DNA of 36,789 bases, taken from positions 1-36,789 of IMG/VR virus record IMGVR_UViG_3300031884_000074; one strand, given 5' to 3'. Shown here in pieces: positions 1-8,633 of this stretch. The notes under the pieces were generated by a model, which was not told the DNA's origin, searched no databases, and saw only the letters and a list, made by a program, of their open reading frames with translations. How positions within the stretch are numbered: position 1 is the first letter of the stretch; the number at the start of each line of letters is the position of its first letter. Source of the DNA: a virus. The position numbers were made by a program, and so were the translations under genes.

Positions 1-248
1 TGACTGCACTGTGACAATGGCAGCATTAGCTGCAGTGACATTGGCATTAGTGCTGGCAATTTGTGTGTTGGCATAAGTCTCATAAGCACCAATATTGGCC
101 GATAATGCATTGGTTGCGGTTGTGCTGACAATGGCACCACCCGGCAATATTAAATTACCAGTGTTGTCAAAAGTCCATTGATAAGGATCGCCGGTTATTA
201 TGTTAACATTGGCATGTGAACTTAATTGTAAATCTTGGTTAGCATAAC
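1..248. repeat. Left copy of the terminal overlap (circular closure)
   Basis: These 248 bases recur at 36542-36789. I see one difference: T at 121 against G at 36662, which is a synonymous third-position change (ACA/ACC, Thr) in the tail fibre frame. The fibre frame continues without a shift when base 1 is joined to 36541. This is what a circular or circularly permuted genome gives when assembled as a linear contig. A true packaged terminal repeat inside a fibre gene would be unusual. Confidence 0.9.
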
Positions 249-1260
249 CTTGAACATTGCCAGCAACAAATAGATAATTGCCAACAGTGATATTGCCACC
301 TATATTGCCAGTATAAGTGGGCAAGTAAGTTGCCACATTGGCATTGCCATAATTGCTAGTGCCAAATGTGGCATTGGCATAAATTTCAAATGCACCTAGG
401 TTGGCATCAAGCGTATTAACATGTGTGTAAATAGCACCCACATTGGCATTGCTTGCCGTTTCAAAAGCGGTTAGATTGGTTTGAACTGTGGCTATTGCCG
501 CATTGGCTGCTGCGACATTGGCATCTATGCCAAGTATAGTTGGATCTGTACCGGCTGCTAGATATGCAGTAACATTGGCATTGCTATAGCTACTGGTACC
601 AAAATGTGTGTTGGCATAAGTTTCAAAACTAGTCAAGTTGGCTTGTACACCGGCAATAGCAGTGTTGGCAGCAGTCACATTGGCCTGTATGGCCTGTATT
701 GTGGGATCGGCGGGCAAGTAAGCGGTTACATTGGCATTGCTGTATGTGGATCCAAAAACATATGGTGTGCCATTGGCATAATAGATGTTGTTGGTCAACA
801 CATATGCTGCACTCACATTGCCTGAATATATGGGTAAGTATGCGGCCACATTGGCATTGCTATAGTTGGTACCGCCACTGGATACAATACCGGTTAGATA
901 ATAACCATTACCTGTAAAGTAGGTGGCATTGACATTGCCAGAATAACTGGGCAAGTATGTGGGCATGAAAGCGGCCACATTGGCATTGCTATAAGTGTTG
1001 GTAGCACCAGTAAAATAGGCCAACACTTGTGTGTTGCTGTTTGTGAGTGCAAAATTAACATTGCCACTTTCACTCAACAATGTGTATAGGGTCTGTGCTG
1101 AATTTAATATTACAGGATTACCAAATGCTTGATACAGGCCTGTGGTATTGGCCGAATTCACATTGCCAACTATGACATTGCCATTACCCACATTGTAAAG
1201 ACCTGTTGTGTTATAAACTGAAACTGTGGTATTTCCAGTTATTCCATATAAACCGGGCAT
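1..1260 (-). CDS. Tail fibre, N-terminal 420 residues (continues at 36541)
   Basis: First part of a 1620-residue fibre. The ATG at 1260 has AAGGA seven bases upstream and lies just after the adaptor stop. The frame is open to base 1 and resumes in register at 36541, ending at 32939. This part begins with MPGLYGITGN. It then carries modules built on NANV, such as SNANVTAYL, ANLTAFETASNANVGAIYTH and LDANLGAFEIYANA. Around residues 360-375 there is a segment ending in WTFDNTGNLILPGG, a style common in fibres of aquatic phages. Much of residues 220-310 is repeated in diverged form near 36130-36370. The N-terminus presumably anchors to the tail (inference). See 32939-36789 for the distal part. Confidence 0.88.
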   Translation of the reverse strand, partial: MPGLYGITGNTTVSVYNTTGLYNVGNGNVIVGNVNSANTTGLYQAFGNPVILNSAQTLYTLLSESGNVNFALTNSNTQVLAYFTGATNTYSNANVAAFMPTYLPSYSGNVNATYFTGNGYYLTGIVSSGGTNYSNANVAAYLPIYSGNVSAAYVLTNNIYYANGTPYVFGSTYSNANVTAYLPADPTIQAIQANVTAANTAIAGVQANLTSFETYANTHFGTSSYSNANVTAYLAAGTDPTILGIDANVAAANAAIATVQTNLTAFETASNANVGAIYTHVNTLDANLGAFEIYANATFGTSNYGNANVATYLPTYTGNIGGNITVGNYLFVAGNVQGYANQDLQLSSHANVNIITGDPYQWTFDNTGNLILPGGAIVSTTATNALSANIGAYETYANTQIASTNANVTAANAAIVTVQS

Positions 1261-1269
1261 GTGTGTTCC

Positions 1270-1998
1270 TTATCTTGTTGAGAAACGCTTGTTTCTTCTT
1301 GGTTGGAATATGCTGGTCAACTTGTTGTGACCTCCCGACCATTTGCCTTTGTTGTTTTGATCTTCTACTGTGTCCCAGGCAAGATCAAATTTGGCCAACC
1401 ACGAATTGGCATCATCGGTCATTTTACGCTTTTGATAATAATTGTGCAAGGTACCGTAAATGTAACCTTCGGGAAAACTTTGCAATACCACATTGTTTTC
1501 AACTAAAGTGGTACCATCACTTTCAAGACTGAACAACAAGGGCCAGGTCTGATAGTAGTACATGTTGATTTGTGCACCTGCAGTCAATTGTGGAATAAAT
1601 TCGTAGTATTGACCCACTTCACTGAAACTGCCATGATACACTTCAGGTACATTTATGGGATTCAAGTACAATTGTTGATCCAGACTTTGTTCAATAATGT
1701 CTCGATCACCAATGCGATCATAAACTATCCAAGGACCGGCTCCGTTTGGTCCACCACCTGATCCTTGATAAAAGAACAGGATGGGTCTGTTCATGTCAGG
1801 CGGTATTGGCACTTGGCCATAAGTGTTGGCCACACCAATTGTGGTATAGGGGTTGGTTCTTAGGCCTGGTAACTCGATGTTACGCATCATCATCTCAGCC
1901 AGAAAAATACATTGTTTGATTTCTGTATCGTTACTGCTTCCGGTAAATGCTTCTATGTATGCCACTAGAGCATCAGCATTGGCTATCATTGTTGACAT
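1270..1998 (-). CDS. Head-tail adaptor, SU10/gp4-like
   Basis: This 242-aa protein probably forms the ring joining portal and tail nozzle. The C-terminal part, about residues 175-235, has the pattern seen in SU10-type adaptors: FPEGYIYGTLHNYY, then a helix (DANSWLAKFDLAWDTVE) and a W-S-G-G turn. The N-terminus is helical (MIANADALVAYIEAFTG), and a beta-rich middle contains YYEFIPQL. The ATG at 1998 has AAGGAAA upstream. The gene lies between a 211-aa structural gene and the tail fibre, which fits a neck protein. The family call rests on pattern and context, not on a search; a tail tubular A-type name would describe the same role. Confidence 0.7.
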   Translation of the reverse strand: MSTMIANADALVAYIEAFTGSSNDTEIKQCIFLAEMMMRNIELPGLRTNPYTTIGVANTYGQVPIPPDMNRPILFFYQGSGGGPNGAGPWIVYDRIGDRDIIEQSLDQQLYLNPINVPEVYHGSFSEVGQYYEFIPQLTAGAQINMYYYQTWPLLFSLESDGTTLVENNVVLQSFPEGYIYGTLHNYYQKRKMTDDANSWLAKFDLAWDTVEDQNNKGKWSGGHNKLTSIFQPRRNKRFSTR

Positions 1999-2007
1999 TG
2001 TGTTTCC

Positions 2008-2643
2008 TTATTTTGACACAGCAGGTGCAAAGTTGGCACCTTGAAAAAATGCAGTCTGTCCAACCCGGGCTGGATACGGCACATCTATTGGGATCGGTAG
2101 TTTGCCACCTGGGTAGCAGATAAAAGCTGGATATTCAGTTTCCACAACTCGATAGAATTGTGCTTTTAGAGTCTTGTCCAGTTTAATGGTGTGCCAGCTC
2201 ATGCCACCAAAGTAGTCATTGCTGATTTGTATGGCAATGGTGTCGGGCAGTTCCATCCATTTGTAACCGATCTTGCCATCAGGCATGAGTGGCGCCAATG
2301 GATCCACATAACCAGCTTCGGCTCGTTTGCGATAATCGGCACACACTTCGGCAATGTATTCCACATTCAACTGTTCGCGCTTGATATAGAACTTGCCATC
2401 TTCGCGGCCGGTAGTGACCTTGACATTGCGACTTTTGTTCCAGTCGGTGCGTGTCCAATCGCCTTTTAATTCACGGTATAAGTCATTATTTTTTAACAGT
2501 CGATCGGCAATTCCATTATCAGTAGTAACTAGTCCGCCCACATCCTGTCGATGTGCACCTTCATTGTATTCGGGTTCTTGGTCATCTAGATAACTCTTGT
2601 CCTGATAGTTTTCAAATTCATTGTAATTGGTATTAGTAATCAT
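2008..2643 (-). CDS. Structural protein of unknown role (capsid or neck associated)
   Basis: This 211-aa protein is not one I can name. The N-terminal 45 residues are polar and acidic with many Asn, Tyr and Asp and are probably disordered. The rest looks globular, with GYKWMELPDTIAIQISNDYF and a Pro-rich stretch (GGKLPIPIDVPYPARVG). It sits between the capsid gene (with an intervening homing-type gene) and the adaptor, where phages often keep head-completion or capsid-accessory proteins, so a virion role is an inference. The ATG at 2643 has no clear Shine-Dalgarno; the preceding 45 bases hold a perfect hairpin (2664-2687). Confidence 0.6.
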   Translation of the reverse strand: MITNTNYNEFENYQDKSYLDDQEPEYNEGAHRQDVGGLVTTDNGIADRLLKNNDLYRELKGDWTRTDWNKSRNVKVTTGREDGKFYIKREQLNVEYIAEVCADYRKRAEAGYVDPLAPLMPDGKIGYKWMELPDTIAIQISNDYFGGMSWHTIKLDKTLKAQFYRVVETEYPAFICYPGGKLPIPIDVPYPARVGQTAFFQGANFAPAVSK

Positions 2644-2663
2644 ACAGTATTTACCAATCGTGA

Positions 2664-2687
2664 CAAAGCCCCGTTTAAGGGGCTTTG
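2664..2687. other. Perfect 9-bp stem-loop upstream of the 211-aa gene
   Basis: CAAAGCCCC and GGGGCTTTG enclose a six-base loop. Read on the plus strand it is followed by TTTGTTT, as in a terminator. Read on the minus strand, the direction of the genes, it is preceded rather than followed by such a run. It may be an RNA processing or attenuation hairpin, or a relic of insertion of the neighbouring endonuclease-like gene. Confidence 0.6.
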
Positions 2688-2692
2688 TTTGT

Positions 2693-3220
2693 TTAATCTA
2701 TTTTACTTTTTCTATTCTCTGGATAATTGTCAGCATATGCGGCAACACGGCTATCGGTGGCTCGGGTAAGACCTTTGTTCCAAGCCTGTCGGTGTGCGGC
2801 TCGCCTTGCCTCACTCCATGGTTGACCTTTATTGGCTAAACTTTTTTTAAGTCTTGTCTCATCACTTTGTTTGTGTCCTATTTTAGCTTGTCGTAATTTT
2901 TCTTTATGCTCTTCTGTAAGCGCCCGACCTTTACTATGTGTATTGCCAGTATGTGCATCTGAATTATTTTTAAAACATAAAACTATATCTACATTGTCTG
3001 GACTGTATGGTCCAACATCACCTCGGCGTGCCATGCAATATTGATTTGACTTGCGACCGCGTTGTTCCCATTTGCCTGACTCGTCCCACATCTTCCACCA
3101 GGTATCAAATGTAAACAACCATTCAATTTTTCTATTTCTTGCCTGACATAATTGTTGTGTATATCGTGCACGAACTTTACGCATAAACAATTTCATCTTT
3201 TCAAATTCATTTAATTCCAT
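2693..3220 (-). CDS. Homing-endonuclease-like protein with NUMOD3 repeats
   Basis: A 175-aa protein of free-standing homing-endonuclease type. Residues about 30-85 match a phage HNH-like module: FDTWWKMWDESGKWEQRG, YCMARRGDVGPYSPDNVDIV, then an NN. Catalytic histidines of a canonical HNH are not evident, so cleavage is uncertain. Residues about 95-150 contain a NUMOD3-type DNA-binding segment (ALTEEHKEKLRQAKIGHKQS, then LKKSLANKGQPWSEARRAA). The lysine-rich tail is also basic. The ATG at 3220 has GGAG six bases upstream. It is inserted between capsid and neck genes, where such genes commonly sit, and is flanked by hairpins at 2664-2687 and 3234-3261. Confidence 0.75.
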   Translation of the reverse strand: MELNEFEKMKLFMRKVRARYTQQLCQARNRKIEWLFTFDTWWKMWDESGKWEQRGRKSNQYCMARRGDVGPYSPDNVDIVLCFKNNSDAHTGNTHSKGRALTEEHKEKLRQAKIGHKQSDETRLKKSLANKGQPWSEARRAAHRQAWNKGLTRATDSRVAAYADNYPENRKSKID

Positions 3221-3233
3221 TCATATCTCCAAT

Positions 3234-3261
3234 AAAAAAGGAGCACTATTTCTAGCACTCC
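3234..3261 (-). terminator. Terminator after the major capsid gene
   Basis: On the minus strand a 9-bp stem (two G-U pairs) with a GAAA loop is followed by six T. On the plus strand the same positions would be A-C mismatches, so the structure is specific for leftward transcripts. It lies 47 bases past the capsid stop and just before the homing-type gene. It may give high capsid mRNA stability and reduce read-through. Confidence 0.8.
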
Positions 3262-3307
3262 TTTTTATTTAGTTTAGGTTAATAACTAACTAATAATTTA
3301 GTTAATA

Positions 3308-4663
3308 TCAAAAACTGTTGTTGTCCCAAGCATTTAAGCGTACAACATTACTTGCGGTACGAGTAGCACCAGTAATAGTTGTAGCACCTGAACCTGTAAA
3401 GCCAACATAAGCACCTGTAGAGCTGATGTCATGCAATACTGCAACGCCTGCTGGGTTACGAACAATCAATGTTCCTTCCAATAGGAATTGATCCAAACTT
3501 GCGTCAGCGTTCGAGAACACTTCGTTGTTTGGTCCTAGGTCACGCAATGAACCCCACTGTAGAACTTCTTCATTCAAGAAGTAGATCTGGTTACCACTAC
3601 CAACTTGATCCATGATCCAAGAATCAAAAATCTCGTATGTGTAGTTGAAGTCGCCTTCGTATGTAGCGATTGTGTCACCACGCTCACTGTTCACACGGTT
3701 GATACTACGGCTTGTAGGCATTGTATCACTTAGGTGAGTTCTTAAACTTGTTGGGCAAACGATTGTGCGGATTTTTGCATTGAATCTTTGCTCAGCAGTT
3801 GTAACCAATTGCTTGTACAAGCTAGGTGCAAACTGTTGTAGTGTACCTGTGTAAGAATAGAATGAACTACCTAGACCTTCACCAGTGTTGCTTAGTGAAC
3901 CACTTGATAGTGAACCACCAATAACCCAAGTGTTTGCAGTGCCTTGTGTGGTAACATCGGTTAACTCAGTGTTGAACACTGTGTAATATGTTGAACCTGC
4001 GGCTGGGTTGAAACTGTGTGTTCCAGCGAAAGCATTCAATGAACCCATTCTACGACCCAATGCGCTAGAGTAAGTTGTTGCACCAATGGTGTAACCAGCA
4101 ACTCCATAAGCACTACCAACTGTGACATTGGCGCTGGTGTTGTTTGGGTTCGCATCGCCTGTGGGATATGTGAACACTGTTGCAGGAATACCAATACCAG
4201 CAGCAATACCAGCTTGTCCTGAATACTTGGTTCCGATTTGGTCAGCACGAACGATTTGTGCTTCCACATCGAACATGAGCTCGATGAGTTGTTTCACTTC
4301 CATGTAGGCCTGTGGGTCGCCGCCCGATTGCTCAACTGCACGAGCTGTGCCAGTTGCACCAACTACTGTAGAGAAAATCTGTGTGTAGTTGCCCAAGTTG
4401 GCACGGCTTTGTTGTTCAACTTGTGCTGAACTAACTGCTGCACCTTCTTGTTGTGCTTGAGTCTGTGGTAAACGATATACATCGTTGGTCCACAATGGTA
4501 GTGTGCTAACTACTTTACGCTTTTTGGCCATACACATGTTCAACACAGGTGTATCGTCTTTAACTCTGTTGCTTACATCTAAATCTAAATCTTTGACAAC
4601 GATATCTGTTTGATATGAAGTGGTACCATTGCCGATAGCTGTTGTGCTATTAAAACCTGCCAT
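3308..4663 (-). CDS. Major capsid protein, SU10/DUF5309 type
   Basis: This 451-aa protein forms the icosahedral shell. The N-terminal region (DIVVKDLDLDVSNRVKDDTP, KRKVVSTLPLWTNDVYR), the segment NYTQIFSTVVGATGTARAVE near residue 90 and the helix YMEVKQLIELMFDVEAQIVR are the pattern of the SU10-type capsid family (DUF5309, HK97 fold). Residues about 165-260 form a Gly/Ser/Thr-rich insertion that could be surface exposed. The ATG at 4663 follows AAGGAG at good spacing. Upstream is an acidic scaffold gene and downstream a strong terminator, both as expected for a highly expressed capsid gene. Confidence 0.88.
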   Translation of the reverse strand: MAGFNSTTAIGNGTTSYQTDIVVKDLDLDVSNRVKDDTPVLNMCMAKKRKVVSTLPLWTNDVYRLPQTQAQQEGAAVSSAQVEQQSRANLGNYTQIFSTVVGATGTARAVEQSGGDPQAYMEVKQLIELMFDVEAQIVRADQIGTKYSGQAGIAAGIGIPATVFTYPTGDANPNNTSANVTVGSAYGVAGYTIGATTYSSALGRRMGSLNAFAGTHSFNPAAGSTYYTVFNTELTDVTTQGTANTWVIGGSLSSGSLSNTGEGLGSSFYSYTGTLQQFAPSLYKQLVTTAEQRFNAKIRTIVCPTSLRTHLSDTMPTSRSINRVNSERGDTIATYEGDFNYTYEIFDSWIMDQVGSGNQIYFLNEEVLQWGSLRDLGPNNEVFSNADASLDQFLLEGTLIVRNPAGVAVLHDISSTGAYVGFTGSGATTITGATRTASNVVRLNAWDNNSF

Positions 4664-4685
4664 AATAATTCTCCTTATATTAGCA

Positions 4686-5894
4686 TTATCTTCTACCTGA
4701 CCTGCCTGCTCGCATAGCGTTCATCTTGGCCACTAGTAGATTGTTTTGGGCATTAACATCGCCCGCCTTGGCTTTTTGTTGAAGATCGGTAAGTTCATTA
4801 CCTGAACGGCTTGGAATGCTAGTAGAACCTTTGCGTGTGGTCAAGGCAGCAATACTATTGCCAGCACTCTTGGTAGCAGGTCGATCACGATATCTCAATC
4901 CATCACGCAACAAACTCAAAATGTGTTCATCACTTGATATCAAATCAATATTGTTGATGCCGGGAACCAATTGTCCTTTTGCACCTGCCCAACCCTTTCC
5001 AACTTTTTCACGAACTTCTTCATATATGGCGCTGTTTTTCAATTCTTTGTCCTTGAAGGCCTTGCGATTGTTCTCAAGTACTTCAGCAACTTGATTCTTG
5101 CGAATCTGATAGAATTGATCCAGGTTTGGTTTCAACTGTTTGACCATAGCACTTTGTTGTGCAATGTATCGCTCATTCTGTTGCATATTGGCTTGTATTC
5201 GTGCCCGGGCTGCGGGATCAACTGTGTTGGCCAATTGCTGTTGAAATGTGTTCTGATAACTCTGCGTCTTAATGATTTCATCGTAAGCCCGTTGAATTTG
5301 GGGCGCTACGGTAAACTCCATTGCCAGTAAAAGACCTTCTGTCTCGGCTCGCTTGGTACCTAGGTATTCATCGAACTCGGCTCGGTCAATCTTTAACCGT
5401 CTTGCATCTTCACTTATTGCAGCTCCTTGGCCTAAAATGGCTGCTGCCTTTTTCGCGTCGATCTCGATTGTCTCTCCATTGCGTTTGAACTTGAACCGGG
5501 CGTTCGGGTTCTCTTCTGCAAATTCAAGAAAGTCGATTATGTCTTCGCTACTCGAATCCGTAGTGCTTACAGGTGTGTCCTGGGCATGTACTTCTTCGTT
5601 GGCTTCACCGTCATCAGCTTCTAGTGCTTCAACTTCTGGCTCATTCACTTCTGGCTCATCGTCACGGATTGGTGTATCTTTGACTTTGACTCCTTCGGGG
5701 GCCACAGGTGCTTCCTCGACTGCCGTCTTGGTTGAACCTGCTTCAGTGGCTTCGGTAGCTCTCATTTGGTTACGCAATGTGTTTTCTTTCATTGCGGCCA
5801 TCTTTTGTGCTATTGCATCCAAGCCGGTACTGACATTTTGGACCGGGACCGTCTCGGGTACGAGATTAGGGCGATCTGCTACTATGTTTTCCAT
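4686..5894 (-). CDS. Capsid scaffolding protein
   Basis: This 402-aa protein is assigned as scaffold from composition and position directly before the capsid gene. Residues about 50-120 are highly acidic and low in complexity (many Glu, Asp, Pro, Ala). Residues about 125-155 hold a small motif (FLEFAEENPNARFKFKRNGE). The middle, about 170-310, is helical and likely coiled coil, rich in Gln, Arg and Lys. The C-terminus is basic (MNAMRAGRSGRR), as expected for a scaffold that docks on capsid subunits. The ATG at 5894 has AAGGAG upstream. It lacks sequence signatures that would allow a firmer family name. Confidence 0.75.
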   Translation of the reverse strand: MENIVADRPNLVPETVPVQNVSTGLDAIAQKMAAMKENTLRNQMRATEATEAGSTKTAVEEAPVAPEGVKVKDTPIRDDEPEVNEPEVEALEADDGEANEEVHAQDTPVSTTDSSSEDIIDFLEFAEENPNARFKFKRNGETIEIDAKKAAAILGQGAAISEDARRLKIDRAEFDEYLGTKRAETEGLLLAMEFTVAPQIQRAYDEIIKTQSYQNTFQQQLANTVDPAARARIQANMQQNERYIAQQSAMVKQLKPNLDQFYQIRKNQVAEVLENNRKAFKDKELKNSAIYEEVREKVGKGWAGAKGQLVPGINNIDLISSDEHILSLLRDGLRYRDRPATKSAGNSIAALTTRKGSTSIPSRSGNELTDLQQKAKAGDVNAQNNLLVAKMNAMRAGRSGRR

Positions 5895-5905
5895 AGATTC
5901 TCCTT

Positions 5906-6265
5906 TTATAAGCCGGGCTCTTTAGAGCTTAACTTCTGCTCTTGAAGAGTTACCACTCGATCTTTCATGTACTTTGCTCTTTTAAGCAAAGCAATAAAAC
6001 TGTCTACACCCGCCAGCTGATTTGTAATTGCCACGCGGGTGATATTATCTGTTTCGGTGTGAGTTCTAATTTCACTCAACACATCTATCATTTCAAATCG
6101 AAACTGATGCACAAACATGGCAAATTCTCTATTGCTCAACAAGTTCTCGGCCTGTGAACCCCAAACCTTGACACGATCCTGTTGGCTGGCGCTCATGGTT
6201 TTGATGTTGTTCAGGTCCACTCGAGGACGAGCATTGAATGCATCAACTACATCTTGATCTAACAT
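5906..6265 (-). CDS. Small helical protein between portal and scaffold
   Basis: This 119-aa protein is unrecognised. It is predicted mostly helical (for example REFAMFVHQFRFEMIDVLSE and FIALLKRAKYMKDRVVTLQE). The order portal, small protein, scaffold, capsid is frequent in podoviruses, so an assembly role is likely but unproven. The ATG at 6265 has GGAA upstream. The 43-base gap before it contains a TATAAATA octamer on the coding strand (6299-6306). Confidence 0.6.
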   Translation of the reverse strand: MLDQDVVDAFNARPRVDLNNIKTMSASQQDRVKVWGSQAENLLSNREFAMFVHQFRFEMIDVLSEIRTHTETDNITRVAITNQLAGVDSFIALLKRAKYMKDRVVTLQEQKLSSKEPGL

Positions 6266-6308
6266 TTCAGTTCCAATTCTAAATTCTAATAGTAGTTTTA
6301 TTTATACT

Positions 6309-8588
6309 TTAGAAAGCACGGGCTTTGTGTTCGCCCACTAGGGAGAAGCCATCCAACTGCATCTTGGCACTGGTGCCTTGTGTGTTGGCTGCAATTTCTT
6401 GAGCACGAACCTGATTAAGTTGTGCCACGCTTTGTTTCTGTGCAATGTCGGCCGCATCCTTGGGATTGGGTTGTTGGTTGGCACTTTGCGCTTTGGCCTG
6501 TTTGACCATTTCCATGACTTCGTCTTCGGTCAGCAAATAAACATCGGCTTCTTTCACGCCCAACACATACAACATGTCTTCGTAGGTGCGACGCATTTTC
6601 TTGAACGAGCCCGGAGTCAAGGCACCCATTTGCACGCCTTGTGCAACTTCTTGTGCAAGTCCTTGTTGTGCTTGCTTGATGATTTGCAAGCGTTGTAGGC
6701 TGTTCTCTTCACTCTTCATGCCCAAGGCAAGATCAATGTGTATGGTCTTGCGTTCGTTAAAGTTCATGTCATCAAATGCTTTGTAGTCCAAGAATTCGGC
6801 CTTGCCTTCAGGATGGAACTGTTGTGCCAGCTTCTTGACGCCGTAGTCGTCGCCGTGTGCAATCAGGGTACGCCAGATCAACCAGATGGCATCTTTTAAA
6901 CCTTCGGAACAGTTCTTGACAGTGTTGTCTTGAATCACTTGATTGGGACTTAGAGCCAGGTTTAATTTGGCACCGCTATTGCCGGGATCCATTACTTCAG
7001 GATTGAACACATCTTGTGGACTAGTCATGCCCACCATGGCCATTTGATCCTGTTGCATTCTGGCTAGAGTGTTGTCTAGGAATGTGGGATTGCCTTGTGG
7101 TATGGGCATGGCGTATACATCGGTTGCGGGATTGAATTTGCTATCTAGTATAAAGATTGATGCATCACCATCTTGTATTTGTTCAAAGTCCACTCTATCG
7201 GGTTTGACACCAATTCTGGGAGTGGCTTGTAACAGTCCGGTTAACAGTTCGGCTCTATAACCCGATGTCATGTACTCTTGCATGGGCACTACTGATTCTG
7301 CAATGGCCATACCGTAAAAGTTTTGTGCCAAGGGCTTGGGAACCATGTTGGCCACCGGAATGAATTCCACTTCACGAGCCGATATCACATATTGCCCGCT
7401 GTATATAAGTTCCACAAGTTCCAACTCTCCATCATTATCAATATCATAACGATTCCACACAGTAAGAACAGTGACCTGTCTTGCTTCAGGCTCCTGCGCG
7501 GAATAGCCTTGTGCAGGAAGTCCATTAATAGGAACACTATCCCGAGCATGGATAGCAAGGTTATTAAGTAGTGATCCAGCTTGATATGAACCAACATTGG
7601 AATATTCGGCATAGACTTTGAACTCCTCTAGATCAATGTCAGGATACAGTTCATAGGCTTCCTGTATGCTCATGGGCTTGTAGAATCCACAGAAGGGTTG
7701 TTCTTCTATCGAGATCACAGTGGGATCGCACATCCAATAGTGTTGTGCAATTGGGCGGAACCGGATGTTGAGGTTGTAGCCGGTCAGTTTGTACTTGGCT
7801 TCATACACTGTGTTGCGGTTGATGCTGTCACCAATGGCATCTTCGGTGTCACGCAGTTGCACATTTTCTACATCGGGTGTGGCTTCTAGATCGCCACCGG
7901 CAATGGCTTGGCTGCTTTCAAGAAGTTTGTTGATATTTTCTTCGTGTTGTTGGGCAGTTAGGCCGGCTGCATGTTGTTGTGTTTCTTTTAGAACCTGCGC
8001 CAGGTCCACATGTTTTTTTCTTTTGCTGGTTCTAAGTGCACTAAGTCCAGCTTCGGAGGCCTGTTGTTCAAATGCTTTTAACTGCTCTTGTGTGCCCTGT
8101 GTGGTAATGTAGCGCACAAAACTTTCGCGCATGGGAGCAACCAACATCTCACCATTCTTGTGCAAACAAGCATCCATGACCCAGTGTTGTAGGATAAAGT
8201 GTGGATCGTTGTTTTGGTTGATCAGCTTGTGTACCATGTTGGTGGCTTGGCGTGCTGCCTCTTCATCATCTTCGTTGTCGGCCACAAACTCAAAATTGAT
8301 CTCGCCATTTTGTGCCATGCCCTTGGTGATTACACTGGTGGCATAATCCACAACTGGTTTTACCACCGGATGTATGTAGTCTAGATCATTTACCGGATCT
8401 GTAGAGTCTGTAACTGCCAAATTAAGATAATGGTAATCGCTGAGTCTATTGATGTTGTTTTTGGTGGCCAACAATCTCAAGTTGGCTGCGCATTTTTGAT
8501 CCAGCAAGCTCTTCATTTTGACAAAACGACCCATTATACCGGTGTGTCCATTAAGATTGCTTACTACTACATTGCGAAGATCTAACAT
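6309..8588 (-). CDS. Portal protein, P22 type
   Basis: This 759-aa protein forms the dodecameric DNA channel at one capsid vertex. Its length is close to P22 gp1 (725 aa). Features of the family include the N-terminal helical segment with DYIHPVVKPVVDYATSVITK, a stem region near residue 380 (RYDIDNDGELELVELIYSG), the motif QNFYGMAIAESVVPMQEYMT and a C-terminal Gln/Ala-rich helical barrel (LQIIKQAQQGLAQEVAQGV, then AKAQSANQQP). It is immediately downstream of the large terminase, the standard arrangement. The ATG at 8588 has GGAA nine bases upstream. Confidence 0.88.
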   Translation of the reverse strand: MLDLRNVVVSNLNGHTGIMGRFVKMKSLLDQKCAANLRLLATKNNINRLSDYHYLNLAVTDSTDPVNDLDYIHPVVKPVVDYATSVITKGMAQNGEINFEFVADNEDDEEAARQATNMVHKLINQNNDPHFILQHWVMDACLHKNGEMLVAPMRESFVRYITTQGTQEQLKAFEQQASEAGLSALRTSKRKKHVDLAQVLKETQQHAAGLTAQQHEENINKLLESSQAIAGGDLEATPDVENVQLRDTEDAIGDSINRNTVYEAKYKLTGYNLNIRFRPIAQHYWMCDPTVISIEEQPFCGFYKPMSIQEAYELYPDIDLEEFKVYAEYSNVGSYQAGSLLNNLAIHARDSVPINGLPAQGYSAQEPEARQVTVLTVWNRYDIDNDGELELVELIYSGQYVISAREVEFIPVANMVPKPLAQNFYGMAIAESVVPMQEYMTSGYRAELLTGLLQATPRIGVKPDRVDFEQIQDGDASIFILDSKFNPATDVYAMPIPQGNPTFLDNTLARMQQDQMAMVGMTSPQDVFNPEVMDPGNSGAKLNLALSPNQVIQDNTVKNCSEGLKDAIWLIWRTLIAHGDDYGVKKLAQQFHPEGKAEFLDYKAFDDMNFNERKTIHIDLALGMKSEENSLQRLQIIKQAQQGLAQEVAQGVQMGALTPGSFKKMRRTYEDMLYVLGVKEADVYLLTEDEVMEMVKQAKAQSANQQPNPKDAADIAQKQSVAQLNQVRAQEIAANTQGTSAKMQLDGFSLVGEHKARAF

Positions 8589-8633
8589 ATTTTGTATTCC
8601 AATTGGGTTATTATCTATTTACCACCTACACTA

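Noticed and set aside
5353-5925. Plus-strand 190-codon ORF opposite the scaffold gene
   Set aside because: Shadow of the acidic scaffold gene; Ser/Ala-rich composition follows from the complementary codons.
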